A DNA stretch of 64,000 nucleotides from Mesorhizobium ventifaucium (GTDB taxonomy: Bacteria; Pseudomonadota; Alphaproteobacteria; Rhizobiales; Rhizobiaceae): assembly GCF_935822925.1 (NCBI RefSeq), contig NZ_CAKXZS010000001.1:1-64000 (forward strand), read 5' to 3'. Below are positions 18,201 to 27,280 of the stretch, one piece after another. Both the position numbers and the translations under genes were made by a program. Within the stretch, counting starts at the first letter, position 1; the number at the start of each line of letters is the position of its first letter. The notes beneath the pieces are model-generated. The model saw only the letters and a program-made list of their open reading frames with translations. It did no database searches and was not told the origin of the DNA.

Positions 18201-18486
18201 TATTTCAAAGACGCTGAATTGAGTGATACCAACCGACATCGGATACTACTGCGATCCACCAATTCCACAACTCCGACATGCTCGATAAATGGTGGCCTCC
18301 GACAGCCGTGGGCCGCAGCGCCGAAGCCAAGTCGAGTGAGGAAATACCTGCGGCAGTAAAGGATTTCGCCGAGCGAAAAGGTTGCAGGCGCTCAAGTGAA
18401 ATATCCGCGGTGCTCAGCGTACCTAATCGTTGCGGCTATAGGTCGAAAGTAGGACGAACAAACGACCGAACGGGCAAGGAGACCTT
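18201..18486 (+). other. Intergenic region before the aldo/keto reductase
   Basis: No gene seen. The short open frame at 18278-18505 overlaps the next gene and looks non-coding. GGCAAGGAG at 18473-18481 is the ribosome-binding site for the reductase gene at 18487. Confidence 0.4.
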
Positions 18487-19320
18487 ATGCAGAACCTCAT
18501 GGTGAATGGCGCGGCAATTCCGGTGATCGGGCTTGGGACCTGGACGCTGAAGGGCGAAGTCTGCTCGGAGTTGGTCATGCATGCCCTTTCGTTGGGCTAC
18601 CGCCATCTCGACACTGCGTCGACCTATGAGAACGAGAGTGCGGTGGGCGAGGGACTGCGATTTTCCAGCGTACCGCGCGACGAAGTCTTCGTCACGACCA
18701 AAGTCTGGCTTACCCAGATCGCGCCGGGAGACCTGGAGCGATCGGCCGAGGAGAGCCTGAACCGCCTTGGCCTCGACACGGTCGACCTGCTGCTGATTCA
18801 CTGGCCGAACCCGGAAATTCCGCTGGCGGCATCCATTAAGGCGCTGAACGCGGTTCGGGATTGCGGCATGGCTCGGCACATCGGCGTATCGAACTTCCCC
18901 ACCGAGTTGCTTGCGGAGGCGGTGCGCCTATCGAATGCCCCGCTTGTGGCCAACCAAGTCGAGTATCATCCCTATCTCGACCAGATCAAGGTCCATACCG
19001 CCTGCCGCGCAGCGGGCATGGCGATGGTCGCCTATAGCCCGCTCGGCCGAGGCGAAGCGTTGTTTGAACAACCGGCAATTCGGGACGCCGCCGAGCGCCA
19101 CCGAAAGAGCCGAGCACAGGTTGTGCTTCGGTGGCATGTGCAGCAAGAAGGTGTCGTCGCCATTCCGCGCACCGAGCGCAAGGAGAGGCTGGCTGAAAAC
19201 ATCGACCTGTTCGATTTCGAGCTTTCCTGCGAAGAGATGGCAGCGATTTCGTGCCTTCGGTCGCGCAACTTGCGCATTTACGATCGCGATTACTCGCCGA
19301 AATGGGATGAGCCTGCTTAG
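18487..19320 (+). CDS. Aldo/keto reductase (2,5-diketo-D-gluconate reductase-like)
   Basis: A 277-residue NADPH-dependent (beta/alpha)8-barrel reductase of carbonyl compounds. The catalytic tetrad is present: Asp42 and Tyr47 in LDTASTYENE, Lys72 in VTTKVW and His105 in LLIHWP. Family signatures IPVIGLGTW, IGVSNF and VAIPRTERKERLAENIDLFD (NADP-binding end) are seen. The sequence is closest in feel to DkgB-type enzymes. AAGGAG lies upstream of the ATG. It stands alone, with a convergent MFS fragment immediately after its stop, so its pathway is unclear. Length fits the family. Confidence 0.9.
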   Translation: MQNLMVNGAAIPVIGLGTWTLKGEVCSELVMHALSLGYRHLDTASTYENESAVGEGLRFSSVPRDEVFVTTKVWLTQIAPGDLERSAEESLNRLGLDTVDLLLIHWPNPEIPLAASIKALNAVRDCGMARHIGVSNFPTELLAEAVRLSNAPLVANQVEYHPYLDQIKVHTACRAAGMAMVAYSPLGRGEALFEQPAIRDAAERHRKSRAQVVLRWHVQQEGVVAIPRTERKERLAENIDLFDFELSCEEMAAISCLRSRNLRIYDRDYSPKWDEPA

Positions 19321-19610
19321 GGCCTAAGCTTCGGTAACGGGTTGGTGCAGGTAAGTCCAAAAGAAGTAGCGAGCAGCCCGCCGCACAACATCTTTCGATG
19401 GCCGATCCTGTCAGACAGTGCGCCAAATCCAGGTAGAAATCCTGCCATGAGAAGCGAATAGGCGTTGACCATCCACAGCTTTTCCGATGTCGAGGCGCCT
19501 AGCTGTTCCGTAAGATGCGGCAGGGTGACGTTGAGGACCGTCATATCGATGCCGACAAGGGCGAGCACACCGGACAGGGCGGCCAAGCAAAACCACGGGC
19601 GAGGCATCAT
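19317..19610 (-). pseudogene. MFS transporter (DHA2-type) N-terminal fragment
   Basis: 97 codons containing the first transmembrane segments of a drug/proton antiporter: VLALVGIDMTVLNVTLPHLT, the MVNAYSLLMAGFLP segment and GALSDRIGHRKMLCGGLLAT, which is the cytoplasmic loop 2-3 motif of MFS proteins. The frame stops shortly after, where about ten more helices should follow, so only a truncated remnant remains. Its end overlaps the aldo/keto reductase stop. Confidence 0.7.
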
Positions 19611-19711
19611 GATTAGATCCGAAAGAGCGGCTGATGGCGGAATCCGGTGGAGGACAGCGGATGGTGGTGCGCCAGAGATCGTCGAGGTCCCGACCGCCCA
19701 TCCGCAGCGTC

Positions 19712-20431
19712 TTACACCGTTAGCGCGACTTCATCGGGGACTACGGACAGATGGTAAGGTTCTTCTGACGTCCCCTCGACTATGGCCAGCAGATCTTCCA
19801 GGCGGCTAAGAATGCGTGTGGCTCCCGCTTCCTTCAGGCGCAAAGCGTGGGAAGGGGTGCAGTGTCCGCCGCCTACAAAACCCACAGCGGTCATGCCAGC
19901 TGCAATTGCTGCCGTCACACCGGCTATGCTGTCTTCAATGACGACACAGTCGGCGGCCGACATGCCCATCTTTTCGGCAGCATAGAGAAAGATGTCCGGC
20001 GCGGGTTTACCGTTTCGTACCAACACGGTGGAGAAGATATTAGGATAAAAGAGGTCGAACAGATCTGTCTTTGCAAGGGCAAGCCCGAGTCGGTTCGGTG
20101 CGGAACTCGAGGCCACGCAGCAGGGTATCTGCAGCGCGCGGATCGTCTCGCGCGCACCAGCTATCGCGGTGAGTTCGGAGAGGTATAGTTCCCGAACACG
20201 CTCATCGATGCGGGTGGAAAAGTCGGTCGGAAGGGGCGTGCCCAACTGCGCCTCGATCATACGATACATGTCATTGGCTGGAACACCGGCAAACTGATGG
20301 ACCGCTTCCTCGACTGTGATGGGACGGCCGATACGGGTTATCTCTGCGGCTTCAGCGGTACTGACGATTATCTCGCTGTCGACCAGCACACCGTCACAAT
20401 CGAAGATGACCAGCTTTGGTTTGGTGTCCAT
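19712..20431 (-). CDS. HAD-superfamily hydrolase (beta-phosphoglucomutase/phosphatase-like)
   Basis: A 239-residue HAD subfamily IA protein. Motif I is VIFDCDGVLVDSE (nucleophile Asp11, Asp13), motif II is CCVASSSAPNR, the Lys is in RNGKPAPDIFLYAAEKMG, and motif III is CVVIEDSIAGVTAAIAAGM. The helical cap follows motif I (class C1), giving sugar-phosphate phosphatases or mutases. It lies downstream of the RpiR regulator on the same strand and beside the divergent ABC operon, so it probably dephosphorylates or isomerises the phosphosugar taken up by that transporter (inference). Confidence 0.85.
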   Translation of the reverse strand: MDTKPKLVIFDCDGVLVDSEIIVSTAEAAEITRIGRPITVEEAVHQFAGVPANDMYRMIEAQLGTPLPTDFSTRIDERVRELYLSELTAIAGARETIRALQIPCCVASSSAPNRLGLALAKTDLFDLFYPNIFSTVLVRNGKPAPDIFLYAAEKMGMSAADCVVIEDSIAGVTAAIAAGMTAVGFVGGGHCTPSHALRLKEAGATRILSRLEDLLAIVEGTSEEPYHLSVVPDEVALTV

Positions 20432-20608
20432 TATTCATATTCCGAGGAGCGGGCTCGACGTTGGCCCGCTGCAATTCAAGTTACTGGCGGTAGTTTAGGC
20501 ATCGGCGGATGCACAACTGTACTGTCGGTCCTGTTCGCGAAGCCAGGGCCGTTAGGGCACGCATAATGGATTAATAATCGAAATGCAATGGTATTTATGG
20601 AGTGATTC

Positions 20609-21460
20609 TTACTTGCCGTCTGATGTCCGCGCCATGCCTTTGGCGTGGTCGGCAATAGCGATGGCCAGGGCTTCGGCAAGGAAGACGGCCCGGGGCAGGG
20701 CGATCATCTGTTCACGAAGACCAGGCTGCGGCAGCCGCGCCATTTGCAAGACGGCATTCGAAACTTTCGCAAGACTCGACTTCGGATGGCAGGTAATCGC
20801 CAACGAGAAGGCGCCAATATGGTGAGCTTTGCGCAGGAACTCGACAGTGTCGGGTGAGGCGCCTGATTGAGAGATCGCAATGGCGGCGTCCTCCTTTGTC
20901 ATGGTCTCGGCGGCTTCATGGGCGTAGCCAGCATTGGCGAAGAAGCGGGCGTTAACGCCGCTGCGCCGCAAACGATGAAACAGCACCTCGGCGGCAAGTC
21001 CAGAATCGCCGGAGCCGTAGATGTTGACGTGGCGTGCGCTTAATAGGGGCAGCGCGGCGGAAGCCAGTACCTCGGGCTGCACTAGCTGTCGCGTATTCAA
21101 TACGGAGCGTGAAATCAGCGAAACCGTTTCATCGAGGGAGTTGACGGTCAGGCTCACGCCCCTGTTGGGCTCGCTCTCGAGCCGCCCAACCTCGGCGGCA
21201 AGGGCGAGCTTGAAGTCAGTGAACCCTTTGAACCCAAGCTCGCGGCAAAGGCGGAATATCGTCGCCTGCCCGCTTTGAGAAGCTGCGCTCAGTTCGCCAA
21301 GAGATTGACGAACAGCCTTTTTGGGGTTTTCGAGGATGTACAGAGCAACCCTGGCCAATGCATTGGGAAAGTCTAGCGCGGTCTCCACTTTCAAGAGAAC
21401 CGGCGTATGCGTCTCGTTCTCTTGTGAGGAAAGCCGCGAGCTCTCACCTTGCATGGCCAT
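20609..21460 (-). CDS. MurR/RpiR-family transcriptional regulator
   Basis: A 283-residue regulator with an N-terminal RpiR-type helix-turn-helix (ARVALYILENPKKAVRQSLG, SQSGQATIFRLCRELGFKGF) and a C-terminal SIS sugar-phosphate-binding domain (VNIYGSGDSGLAAEVLFHRL, EDAAIAISQSGASPDTVEFL). RpiR proteins respond to phosphosugars. Start ATG at 21460 has GGAG seven bases upstream. It is divergent from the ABC transporter operon starting at 21764 and upstream of the HAD gene, so it probably controls both through the 300-base gap (inference). Confidence 0.9.
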   Translation of the reverse strand: MAMQGESSRLSSQENETHTPVLLKVETALDFPNALARVALYILENPKKAVRQSLGELSAASQSGQATIFRLCRELGFKGFTDFKLALAAEVGRLESEPNRGVSLTVNSLDETVSLISRSVLNTRQLVQPEVLASAALPLLSARHVNIYGSGDSGLAAEVLFHRLRRSGVNARFFANAGYAHEAAETMTKEDAAIAISQSGASPDTVEFLRKAHHIGAFSLAITCHPKSSLAKVSNAVLQMARLPQPGLREQMIALPRAVFLAEALAIAIADHAKGMARTSDGK

Positions 21461-21763
21461 ATCATTCTCCGAACTCGATCAGAATCTCGCATGGCGTCGC
21501 CTGCGCTTGCATGCCTAAACCTCATAGGGCCAGAACACTCTACCGTCCAACCCGTTGAAAACAACCGCTGGAAGTTTTGGGTATGGCTTTGTCTGCTGGG
21601 AGACGCACCGACGGAGGAGTGCGGGACCGCCTGGTGGCGGCGTCACTTCAGTTTCGCTACGATGGAGCGTTGCGCCAGCTTCACAATGGATAATAAATCC
21701 GTAGTCATTGTCATAGAAGTGATAAGAAACTCCAATATGGACACGTCCACGGAGGAGAGCAAT
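21461..21763. promoter_or_regulatory. Divergent intergenic control region (RpiR / ABC operon)
   Basis: 300 bases between the divergently transcribed RpiR gene and the transporter ATPase gene. AT-rich sequence at 21684-21736 stands out against the surrounding coding GC and is a likely promoter and operator zone. I could not define a convincing -35/-10 pair or palindrome by eye. GGAGGAG at 21751-21757 is the ATPase ribosome-binding site. Confidence 0.45.
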
Positions 21764-22963
21764 ATGACAGGATCCGCAGTTCGGATATCGAAAATCGCAA
21801 AGGGATATGGTGCGAGCCGGGTATTGAGAGACATTGATCTGGCGGTTGATGCCGGCGAGTTTATGACCATCGTGGGGCCATCGGGCTGCGGGAAGTCGAC
21901 GCTGCTGAAGATTCTTGCAGGCCTCGACCAGCCGGATGGTGGATCGATCGAGATAGGCGGCGAGAGCGTGAACCAGCTCCGCCCGAGCCAACGCAACATT
22001 GCCATGGTGTTTCAGTCCTATGCGCTATACCCGCATATGCGGGTGCGGGACAACCTGGCAATGCCGTTGATCATGGCAGACTTGCCCTTCGTGGCGCGAA
22101 TGCCTGTGATCGGTCCTCTAGTGCCCGGTATGAGTGCAAAACGCCGCCAGATAAGTTCGACTGTGAGAGACGTCTCGAAGTCGCTCGGCATCGAAGCGCT
22201 ACTTGAGCGCAAACCAAGCGAGTTGTCAGGAGGGCAGCGCCAGCGTGTGGCGCTTGGACGTGCGATGGTGCGCCAACCCGGCGTCTTCCTGATGGATGAG
22301 CCGCTCTCCAACCTGGATGCGGCGTTGAGGACACAAGTTCGCACCGAACTGGTCCAGCTGCAAAAGCGCCTGAACGCGACATTCCTCTATGTGACCCACG
22401 ACCAGGTCGAAGCTATGACGATGTCGGACAGGATCGCCGTGATGATGGACGGTAGGATCGTTCAAGTGGCTACACCCGCGGAGATCTATGCTGCGCCGGC
22501 AGACATTCGAGTGGCGCGTTTCATCGGATCGCCGCCAATCAACATTCTTCCAGCCAACATCGGCGAAGCGGGTATCGTTGGTCTCCTGGGTGAAAGCCAG
22601 AATTTGCGTACCGCTTTGAGGGCGGGAGAAAAGGCGCAAGTCGGCATACGCCCTGCAGATGTGACGGTGGCCGCGCACACGCGGGCGCGCGGCGCCTCTT
22701 CAAGCCATGAAGGTCGATTACTTCACACTGAGAACCTCGGAAACGAGATCATTCTCCATCTTACTCTCGCTGGCGACCGACAAGTTCCATTTACGGCGCG
22801 GCTGCCACAGAGGGAATGGGCGACGATCCAGGCGAGTGGTGGGAATCCTAATCTTGTCCAGGTTGGACTGCCGGCAGAGCGCTTTCTCGTATTTAACGCT
22901 GCCGGCCGGCTTATCCCTTCGAAGGGGGTACAAGTCTCCAAACGGCTCGAGGCGGTGTCATGA
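21764..22963 (+). CDS. Sugar ABC transporter ATP-binding protein (UgpC/MsmK-like)
   Basis: A 399-residue ATPase of the carbohydrate-uptake CUT1 class. Walker A GPSGCGKST (residues 38-46), Q-loop MVFQSYALYPHM, signature LSGGQRQRVALGRA, Walker B VFLMDEPLSNLD and the switch THDQVEAM are all intact; the C-terminal TOBE-like region (VGIRPADV) follows. Odd feature: about 20 extra residues (FVARMPVIGPLVPGMSAKRR) between the Q-loop and signature helices, absent from typical UgpC/MalK. The frame is open far upstream, but ATG 21764 has GGAGGAG at ideal distance. Its TGA overlaps the next ATG (ATGA). Confidence 0.9.
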   Translation: MTGSAVRISKIAKGYGASRVLRDIDLAVDAGEFMTIVGPSGCGKSTLLKILAGLDQPDGGSIEIGGESVNQLRPSQRNIAMVFQSYALYPHMRVRDNLAMPLIMADLPFVARMPVIGPLVPGMSAKRRQISSTVRDVSKSLGIEALLERKPSELSGGQRQRVALGRAMVRQPGVFLMDEPLSNLDAALRTQVRTELVQLQKRLNATFLYVTHDQVEAMTMSDRIAVMMDGRIVQVATPAEIYAAPADIRVARFIGSPPINILPANIGEAGIVGLLGESQNLRTALRAGEKAQVGIRPADVTVAAHTRARGASSSHEGRLLHTENLGNEIILHLTLAGDRQVPFTARLPQREWATIQASGGNPNLVQVGLPAERFLVFNAAGRLIPSKGVQVSKRLEAVS

Positions 22964-23883
22964 CCTCTCTTCCGACTTGTGGCACCTGTAGGCCGGCTCG
23001 CGCAGTTCCTGACAAGCTACGCGGGGTCAACGCAGCATATTTGTTCGCCTTGCCGGCCGTCGCGCTCATCGCGATCGTTGTGCTAGCTCCGATCGCCGTC
23101 GTGATCCTGCTGAGTTTCTCGAACTACAGCCTCGGAGCAACCGACTGGTCTCTTGTGGGGATTGGCAATTATGCCCAATTGGTCCACGATCGCAGTTTCT
23201 TGAATGCGCTCTCAAACACGGCTCTTTATGTTTCCGTCGTGGTGTCGATGTCGGTACTGCTGGGTTTGCTCCTCGCGATCCTGGTCCATGGCACCGGCCG
23301 TCTGAGGCGGCTCTATGAGGTCATCTTCTTCCTGCCTGTCGCCAGCACGCTCGTTGCGCTGGGGCTTGTATGGAAGTTCATGCTGCATAGCCGCATTGGG
23401 CCGATCAACGAGTTGATCGCCGCCCTTGGCCTCCAGCGCATCGACTTCTTCAACAACCCATCGATCGCGATTTTCGCGCTTGCCGCGATCGGTGTCTGGC
23501 ACTTGGTCGGCTTCAATATGATCCTGTTTCTGGCCGGGCTCACCGGTATCCCGCGGGATCTTTATCAGGCGGCTGCGATCGATGGTGCCGATGGCTTTTG
23601 GGACCGCCTGTTTCGCGTCACATGGCCGATGCTCGGGCCGACGACCATATTCGTGACTATTACGTCGACGATTACTGCCTTCCAGGTCTTCGACACTGTC
23701 GCCGTGATAACCCATGGCGGACCGGCGGGATCGACCGATGTCATCCTCTATCAACTCTACCAGGCGAGCTTCCAATATTTCGAGACTGGCTACGCCTCGG
23801 CGCTAACCGTCGTCTTCCTGATCATCATGATGGCGATCTCGGCTGTGCAGATCTTTGCAGCGCGGGGGGTCCACTATTCATGA
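22960..23883 (+). CDS. Sugar ABC transporter permease 1 (UgpA/MalF-like)
   Basis: A 307-residue inner-membrane permease with about six helices, e.g. LFALPAVALIAIVVLAPIAV near the N-terminus and LTVVFLIIMMAISAVQIFAA at the end. The EAA loop that docks on the ATPase is present as YQAAAIDGADGFWDRLFRVT. It overlaps the ATPase gene and the second permease gene by four bases each, so the three are translationally coupled. No large periplasmic loop, as in UgpA-type proteins. Confidence 0.9.
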   Translation: MTSLPTCGTCRPARAVPDKLRGVNAAYLFALPAVALIAIVVLAPIAVVILLSFSNYSLGATDWSLVGIGNYAQLVHDRSFLNALSNTALYVSVVVSMSVLLGLLLAILVHGTGRLRRLYEVIFFLPVASTLVALGLVWKFMLHSRIGPINELIAALGLQRIDFFNNPSIAIFALAAIGVWHLVGFNMILFLAGLTGIPRDLYQAAAIDGADGFWDRLFRVTWPMLGPTTIFVTITSTITAFQVFDTVAVITHGGPAGSTDVILYQLYQASFQYFETGYASALTVVFLIIMMAISAVQIFAARGVHYS

Positions 23884-24752
23884 CCTCCGCCAAACTTGAC
23901 GTGTCTACCCAAGAGCTTCGCGCGCCGTCCTTGGCCCCGTCTCTCGCCGCTGCGGTCAGACACGGACTATTGCTGATTTTCGCGGCGATCATCCTTCTTC
24001 CGTTCGCCTGGATGATCCTCGCAGCGGTAAAGGATCCGTCAGACATTTTCTCCGATCCGTTCTCGCTCGATCCGGCGAAGCTGCGGGCTGTCGAGAACTT
24101 CAGCAAGGCCCTGACCGCCGCGCCGATGGGCCTGTTCATGCTCAACAGCCTGATCGTGGTCGTCGGGGTTCTGAGCGTACAACTTATCACCTCCGTTGCC
24201 GCAGCTTATGCTCTCGCGCAATTGAAGTTCCGCGGACAAACACTGCTATTCGGGCTTGTGTTATTTGCGCTGTGCATTCCGGTTCAGGTCCCAGCCCTGC
24301 CCATGTATATCGCGCTTGCGAAACTCGGGCTTCTCAACAGCTATTTTGCGCTGATGTTCCCCTGGTTCTTTTCGGCCTTTGCGATCTTCCTCTTCCGCCA
24401 GCACTTCCGCACGTATCCCCAGGAAATCATAAATGCCGCCAGGATTGACGGGTTCACGGAAATCGAGATCGTGCTCCGACTCATCGTTCCAAGCGCTCTG
24501 CCAGCGATAGCCGCGTTCTCGGTCTTCTCGGTGACCGCACATTGGAACGATCTATATTGGCCTCTGATCGTCGTCAACGTGACCGAGAAGATGACCGCCC
24601 CTTTGGGCTTATTGAACTTCCAATCGGCAGAAGGCGTCAGCTACGGGCCTCTCATGGCGGCCGCCACCATCATCACCTCGCCGCTAGTTTGCGTTTTCCT
24701 TCTGGCGAGGCGGTATTTTGTCGAAGGAGTGACGATGACCGGAGTGAAGTAA
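23880..24752 (+). CDS. Sugar ABC transporter permease 2 (UgpE/MalG-like)
   Basis: A 290-residue six-helix permease partner. First helix LLLIFAAIILLPFAWMILAA followed by the conserved KDPSDIF, and the EAA loop NAARIDGFTEIEIVLRLIVP. Start ATG 23880 overlaps the previous stop by ATGA. The C-terminus (RRYFVEGVTMTGVK) is the typical end of MalG/UgpE proteins. A small hairpin (GTCTG-GCTT-CAGAC, 24778-24791) lies in the gap before the binding-protein gene. Confidence 0.9.
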   Translation: MTSAKLDVSTQELRAPSLAPSLAAAVRHGLLLIFAAIILLPFAWMILAAVKDPSDIFSDPFSLDPAKLRAVENFSKALTAAPMGLFMLNSLIVVVGVLSVQLITSVAAAYALAQLKFRGQTLLFGLVLFALCIPVQVPALPMYIALAKLGLLNSYFALMFPWFFSAFAIFLFRQHFRTYPQEIINAARIDGFTEIEIVLRLIVPSALPAIAAFSVFSVTAHWNDLYWPLIVVNVTEKMTAPLGLLNFQSAEGVSYGPLMAAATIITSPLVCVFLLARRYFVEGVTMTGVK

Positions 24753-24860
24753 CTTCCAATTCCGGGCCAGGCGGGACGTCTGGCTTCAGACCCAAGGCTG
24801 CACCGCCGCACCCAACAAACATAACTGTTTTTTTATCAACTCAGCGAAAGGAATATCGCG

Positions 24861-26141
24861 ATGAGACAGACCTTGGCTTTCCTGATGGCTGCCGGCCTCA
24901 CGGCTGCCGCCGCGTTCAGCGCGGCTCCGGCTCGTGCAGAAACCACACTTGAGGTCGTGCATGCCTACGGAGCGTTCCGCGAACGGTTCTACCAGCCGCT
25001 TGCCGACGCTTTCATGAAGGATCACCCCGACATCAAGATCAAGTTCCGTGCCCCGGCGACGGATTATTATGAGGGGCATCTGGCCGTTGCCCGCGAGGCC
25101 ATGACCGGTCAGACGCCAGACATTTTCTTCGCCGGAATGAATCTACTTCCCGATCTTGCGTCGATGTTGGCGCCACGTAACCAGATCACGGACTTGAACC
25201 CTTTCCTCGACCAGGAAGGCCAGGCCTGGGTTGATAAAAACTACGACATAAACGTCCTTGAGCTCGGACGTATTGACGGGCACCAATGGGGCCTGCCGTT
25301 CAACGCATCGACCCCGATTGCTTACTTCAACGCCGACCTTATGAAGAAAGCGGGGCTTGATCCCCAGCAGCTTCCCAAGACCTGGGACGAGTTTATCGAA
25401 GCTGCAAAGAAGATCAAGCAGGCCAACAGTGACGTCGACGGAATGCAGATCAACCTGGCTCTAGGCGACTGGTTTTGGCAGGCCATGGTCTACAGCTATG
25501 GCGGCACGATGATGAGTCCCGACAGGACCAAAGTCACCTACGGTGATGATGCGGGTCTGAAAGCGGCTACGACTGTTCGTCGCCTTGTTGAAGAAGTGGG
25601 TATGCCTTGGATTGATGAAGATGCTGGCATGGCGCAGTTCGCGGCAGGCAAGCTGGGCATTTTCATCGGTTCGACTGGCGACATCCGTACCATGGACGAT
25701 GCCATCGGCGGCAAGTTCAAGTTGGTCACCGGGACATTCCCGATGGGAGCCAAAGACGGCCACCTGCCGACCGGCGGCAACTTCGCAACGATCCTGACGC
25801 AGGATCCCGAAAAGCAGAAGGCGGCGTGGGAGTTCGTGAAATTTCTGACCAGCCCTGCCGGTCAGAAAGTGACTGTCCTCGGGTCCGGCTATATGCCGAC
25901 AAACAAGCAGGCTCTGAAGAATGAATATCTCGGTGAGTTTTACGCGAAGAACCCTGACTGGAAGACCAGCTTGACGCAGTGGCCGATTGCTGTGGCCTAT
26001 TTCGGCTATCCCAACGTCAAGAGCATCAAGGTCTGGAAGGCCCAGTCCGAAGTTCTGTTCCGCATCGGCAGCGGCGACGTCTCGCCAGTAGACGGCCTCA
26101 AGGAGATGGTCCAGTCCACCGAAGCGATTGTCAAGGAATAA
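24861..26141 (+). CDS. Extracellular solute-binding protein family 1
   Basis: A 426-residue periplasmic binding protein for the adjacent transporter. Signal peptide MRQTLAFLMAAGLTAAAAFS with probable cleavage after APARA. Mature features of UgpB/MalE-type proteins: EVVHAYGAFRERFYQPLADA, PDIFFAGMNLLPDL, PFNASTPIAYFNADLMKKAG and the hinge TGGNFATIL, then KQKAAWEFVKFLTSPAGQ. An AAGGA precedes the ATG. Ligand not deducible; the accompanying phosphoesterase and HAD phosphatase point to a phosphorylated sugar or glycerophosphodiester. Confidence 0.9.
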   Translation: MRQTLAFLMAAGLTAAAAFSAAPARAETTLEVVHAYGAFRERFYQPLADAFMKDHPDIKIKFRAPATDYYEGHLAVAREAMTGQTPDIFFAGMNLLPDLASMLAPRNQITDLNPFLDQEGQAWVDKNYDINVLELGRIDGHQWGLPFNASTPIAYFNADLMKKAGLDPQQLPKTWDEFIEAAKKIKQANSDVDGMQINLALGDWFWQAMVYSYGGTMMSPDRTKVTYGDDAGLKAATTVRRLVEEVGMPWIDEDAGMAQFAAGKLGIFIGSTGDIRTMDDAIGGKFKLVTGTFPMGAKDGHLPTGGNFATILTQDPEKQKAAWEFVKFLTSPAGQKVTVLGSGYMPTNKQALKNEYLGEFYAKNPDWKTSLTQWPIAVAYFGYPNVKSIKVWKAQSEVLFRIGSGDVSPVDGLKEMVQSTEAIVKE

Positions 26142-26153
26142 GCAAGGTGAAGA

Positions 26154-26181
26154 ACGGGGAGGGGCCTGTGCCTCTCCCCGT
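26154..26181 (+). terminator. Strong stem-loop after the binding-protein gene
   Basis: ACGGGGAGGGGC and GCCTCTCCCCGT form a twelve-pair stem with one mismatch around a four-base loop (CTGT), 12 bases after the binding-protein stop. There is no T-run, so it is more likely an mRNA-stabilising or attenuating hairpin keeping binding-protein transcript abundant over the phosphoesterase gene than a full terminator. Confidence 0.6.
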
Positions 26182-26216
26182 CTCCACCTCGTTCCGCCTC
26201 ATCGAAAGCGAGTAGA

Positions 26217-27050
26217 ATGTTGAAAATTATCCACGTCAGTGACACACATATTGCACCCGCCGGCCAGCTGGTGGTTGGTCTTGATCCGCACGAGCGCCTT
26301 AGGCAGGTTGTGCATGCCATCAACACGAACCACGGTGACGCTGCGCTTTGCGTCATCACAGGTGATCTGACTGATCGTGGCGACGAGGCTTCCTATCGGG
26401 CGTTTCGCGAACTCGTGAGCGAGCTCAAGATCCCTTACCGACTCCTGCTGGGAAATCACGACAACCGGGCGAACTTCCGGCGGGTCTTCGCAGATGCGCC
26501 TGTCGATACCCACGGCTTCGTTCAGTCTACCGCCGACTTCGGCGACATCAGGTTGATCTTCCTCGACAGCCTTCACGACGATCATCCGGGACTGGGGCGT
26601 CTGTGCAACGGGCGTCTGCAATGGTTGGAGGCAGCCCTGAAGGAGACTGCAGCTGCCGGACGCAGGTCGGTCGTCTTTGTGCACCACCCTCCTTTCTCTG
26701 TCGGCGTGAAAGTGTTCGAAGAAATGCTGATCGAAAACCCGGAGCCTTTTCTGAACCGGATCATTGCCGATAAGTCGCTAATGCACCTTGCCTTCGGCCA
26801 CCTGCATCTCACGACGGCGGGCTCCTGGAACGGCGTTCCCTACAGCTGCAACCGTGGTGTCGCGCATCGCATTGCTTTGAGCCTCGAAGACAGCGTCGCC
26901 GAGTTCATCCAATCGGAGCCGACCTTCGACGTGATGCTCATCTCAAGCTCAGGTGTTCTTGTGCATCATACTGCGCCGGTTGCGGATAGCGATGTAATCG
27001 CCCGGGAATATGCGACGGAAGACGGTCGGGGGCGGCTCGTCATGATATGA
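26217..27050 (+). CDS. Metallophosphoesterase (class III cyclic/glycerophospho-diesterase-like)
   Basis: A 277-residue calcineurin-like phosphoesterase of the CpdA/GpdQ type. All metal-ligand motifs are in order: HVSDTHI (Asp9, His11), ITGDLTD, LLGNHDN, FVHHPP and FGHLHLT. It has no signal peptide, so it acts in the cytoplasm on an imported phosphodiester. It is the last gene of the transporter operon (75-base gap containing a hairpin), supporting uptake followed by hydrolysis of glycerophosphodiester-like substrates, a combination also seen for GpdQ-type enzymes (inference). Confidence 0.87.
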   Translation: MLKIIHVSDTHIAPAGQLVVGLDPHERLRQVVHAINTNHGDAALCVITGDLTDRGDEASYRAFRELVSELKIPYRLLLGNHDNRANFRRVFADAPVDTHGFVQSTADFGDIRLIFLDSLHDDHPGLGRLCNGRLQWLEAALKETAAAGRRSVVFVHHPPFSVGVKVFEEMLIENPEPFLNRIIADKSLMHLAFGHLHLTTAGSWNGVPYSCNRGVAHRIALSLEDSVAEFIQSEPTFDVMLISSSGVLVHHTAPVADSDVIAREYATEDGRGRLVMI

Positions 27051-27051
27051 C

Positions 27052-27076
27052 ACGCGCCTCAGGTGCCGCGGCGCGT
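27052..27076 (+). terminator. Inverted repeat after the transporter operon
   Basis: ACGCGCC and GGCGCGT, separated by 11 bases, begin two bases past the phosphoesterase stop. A GC-rich seven-pair stem without a T-tract; plausible as the operon's 3' end. Confidence 0.5.
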
Positions 27077-27119
27077 TCCGATCCGAACTTCCTTGTCATT
27101 GCGCGAACAATCTTGACCG

Positions 27120-27280
27120 CTAAGCGGCAAGCTGCTTCGGCCGGTTCAGGAACGCGGCGATCAAGAGCCACAAAAATTGCTTCAGCCACCTGAGCAGGAG
27201 GGAGAAGTTGTAACCGGCTGCGGCCAGGATGGCGTTGATCGCATCGCCTTGGGTGTGAGCGAGGCCGCGACGCAGATCTG
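27120..27280 (-). pseudogene. IS5-type transposase C-terminal fragment
   Basis: The minus-strand frame ends with GDAINAILAAAGYNFSLLLR followed by a hydrophobic tail and stop at 27120. This is the characteristic C-terminus of IS5-group transposases (NAVLAAAGYNF motif). Upstream the frame loses similarity, so only about 50 codons remain. Confidence 0.65.

Noticed and set aside
19317..19610. Complete small MFS transporter
   Set aside because: Only the first two or three helices are present where twelve to fourteen are expected; a truncated fragment.
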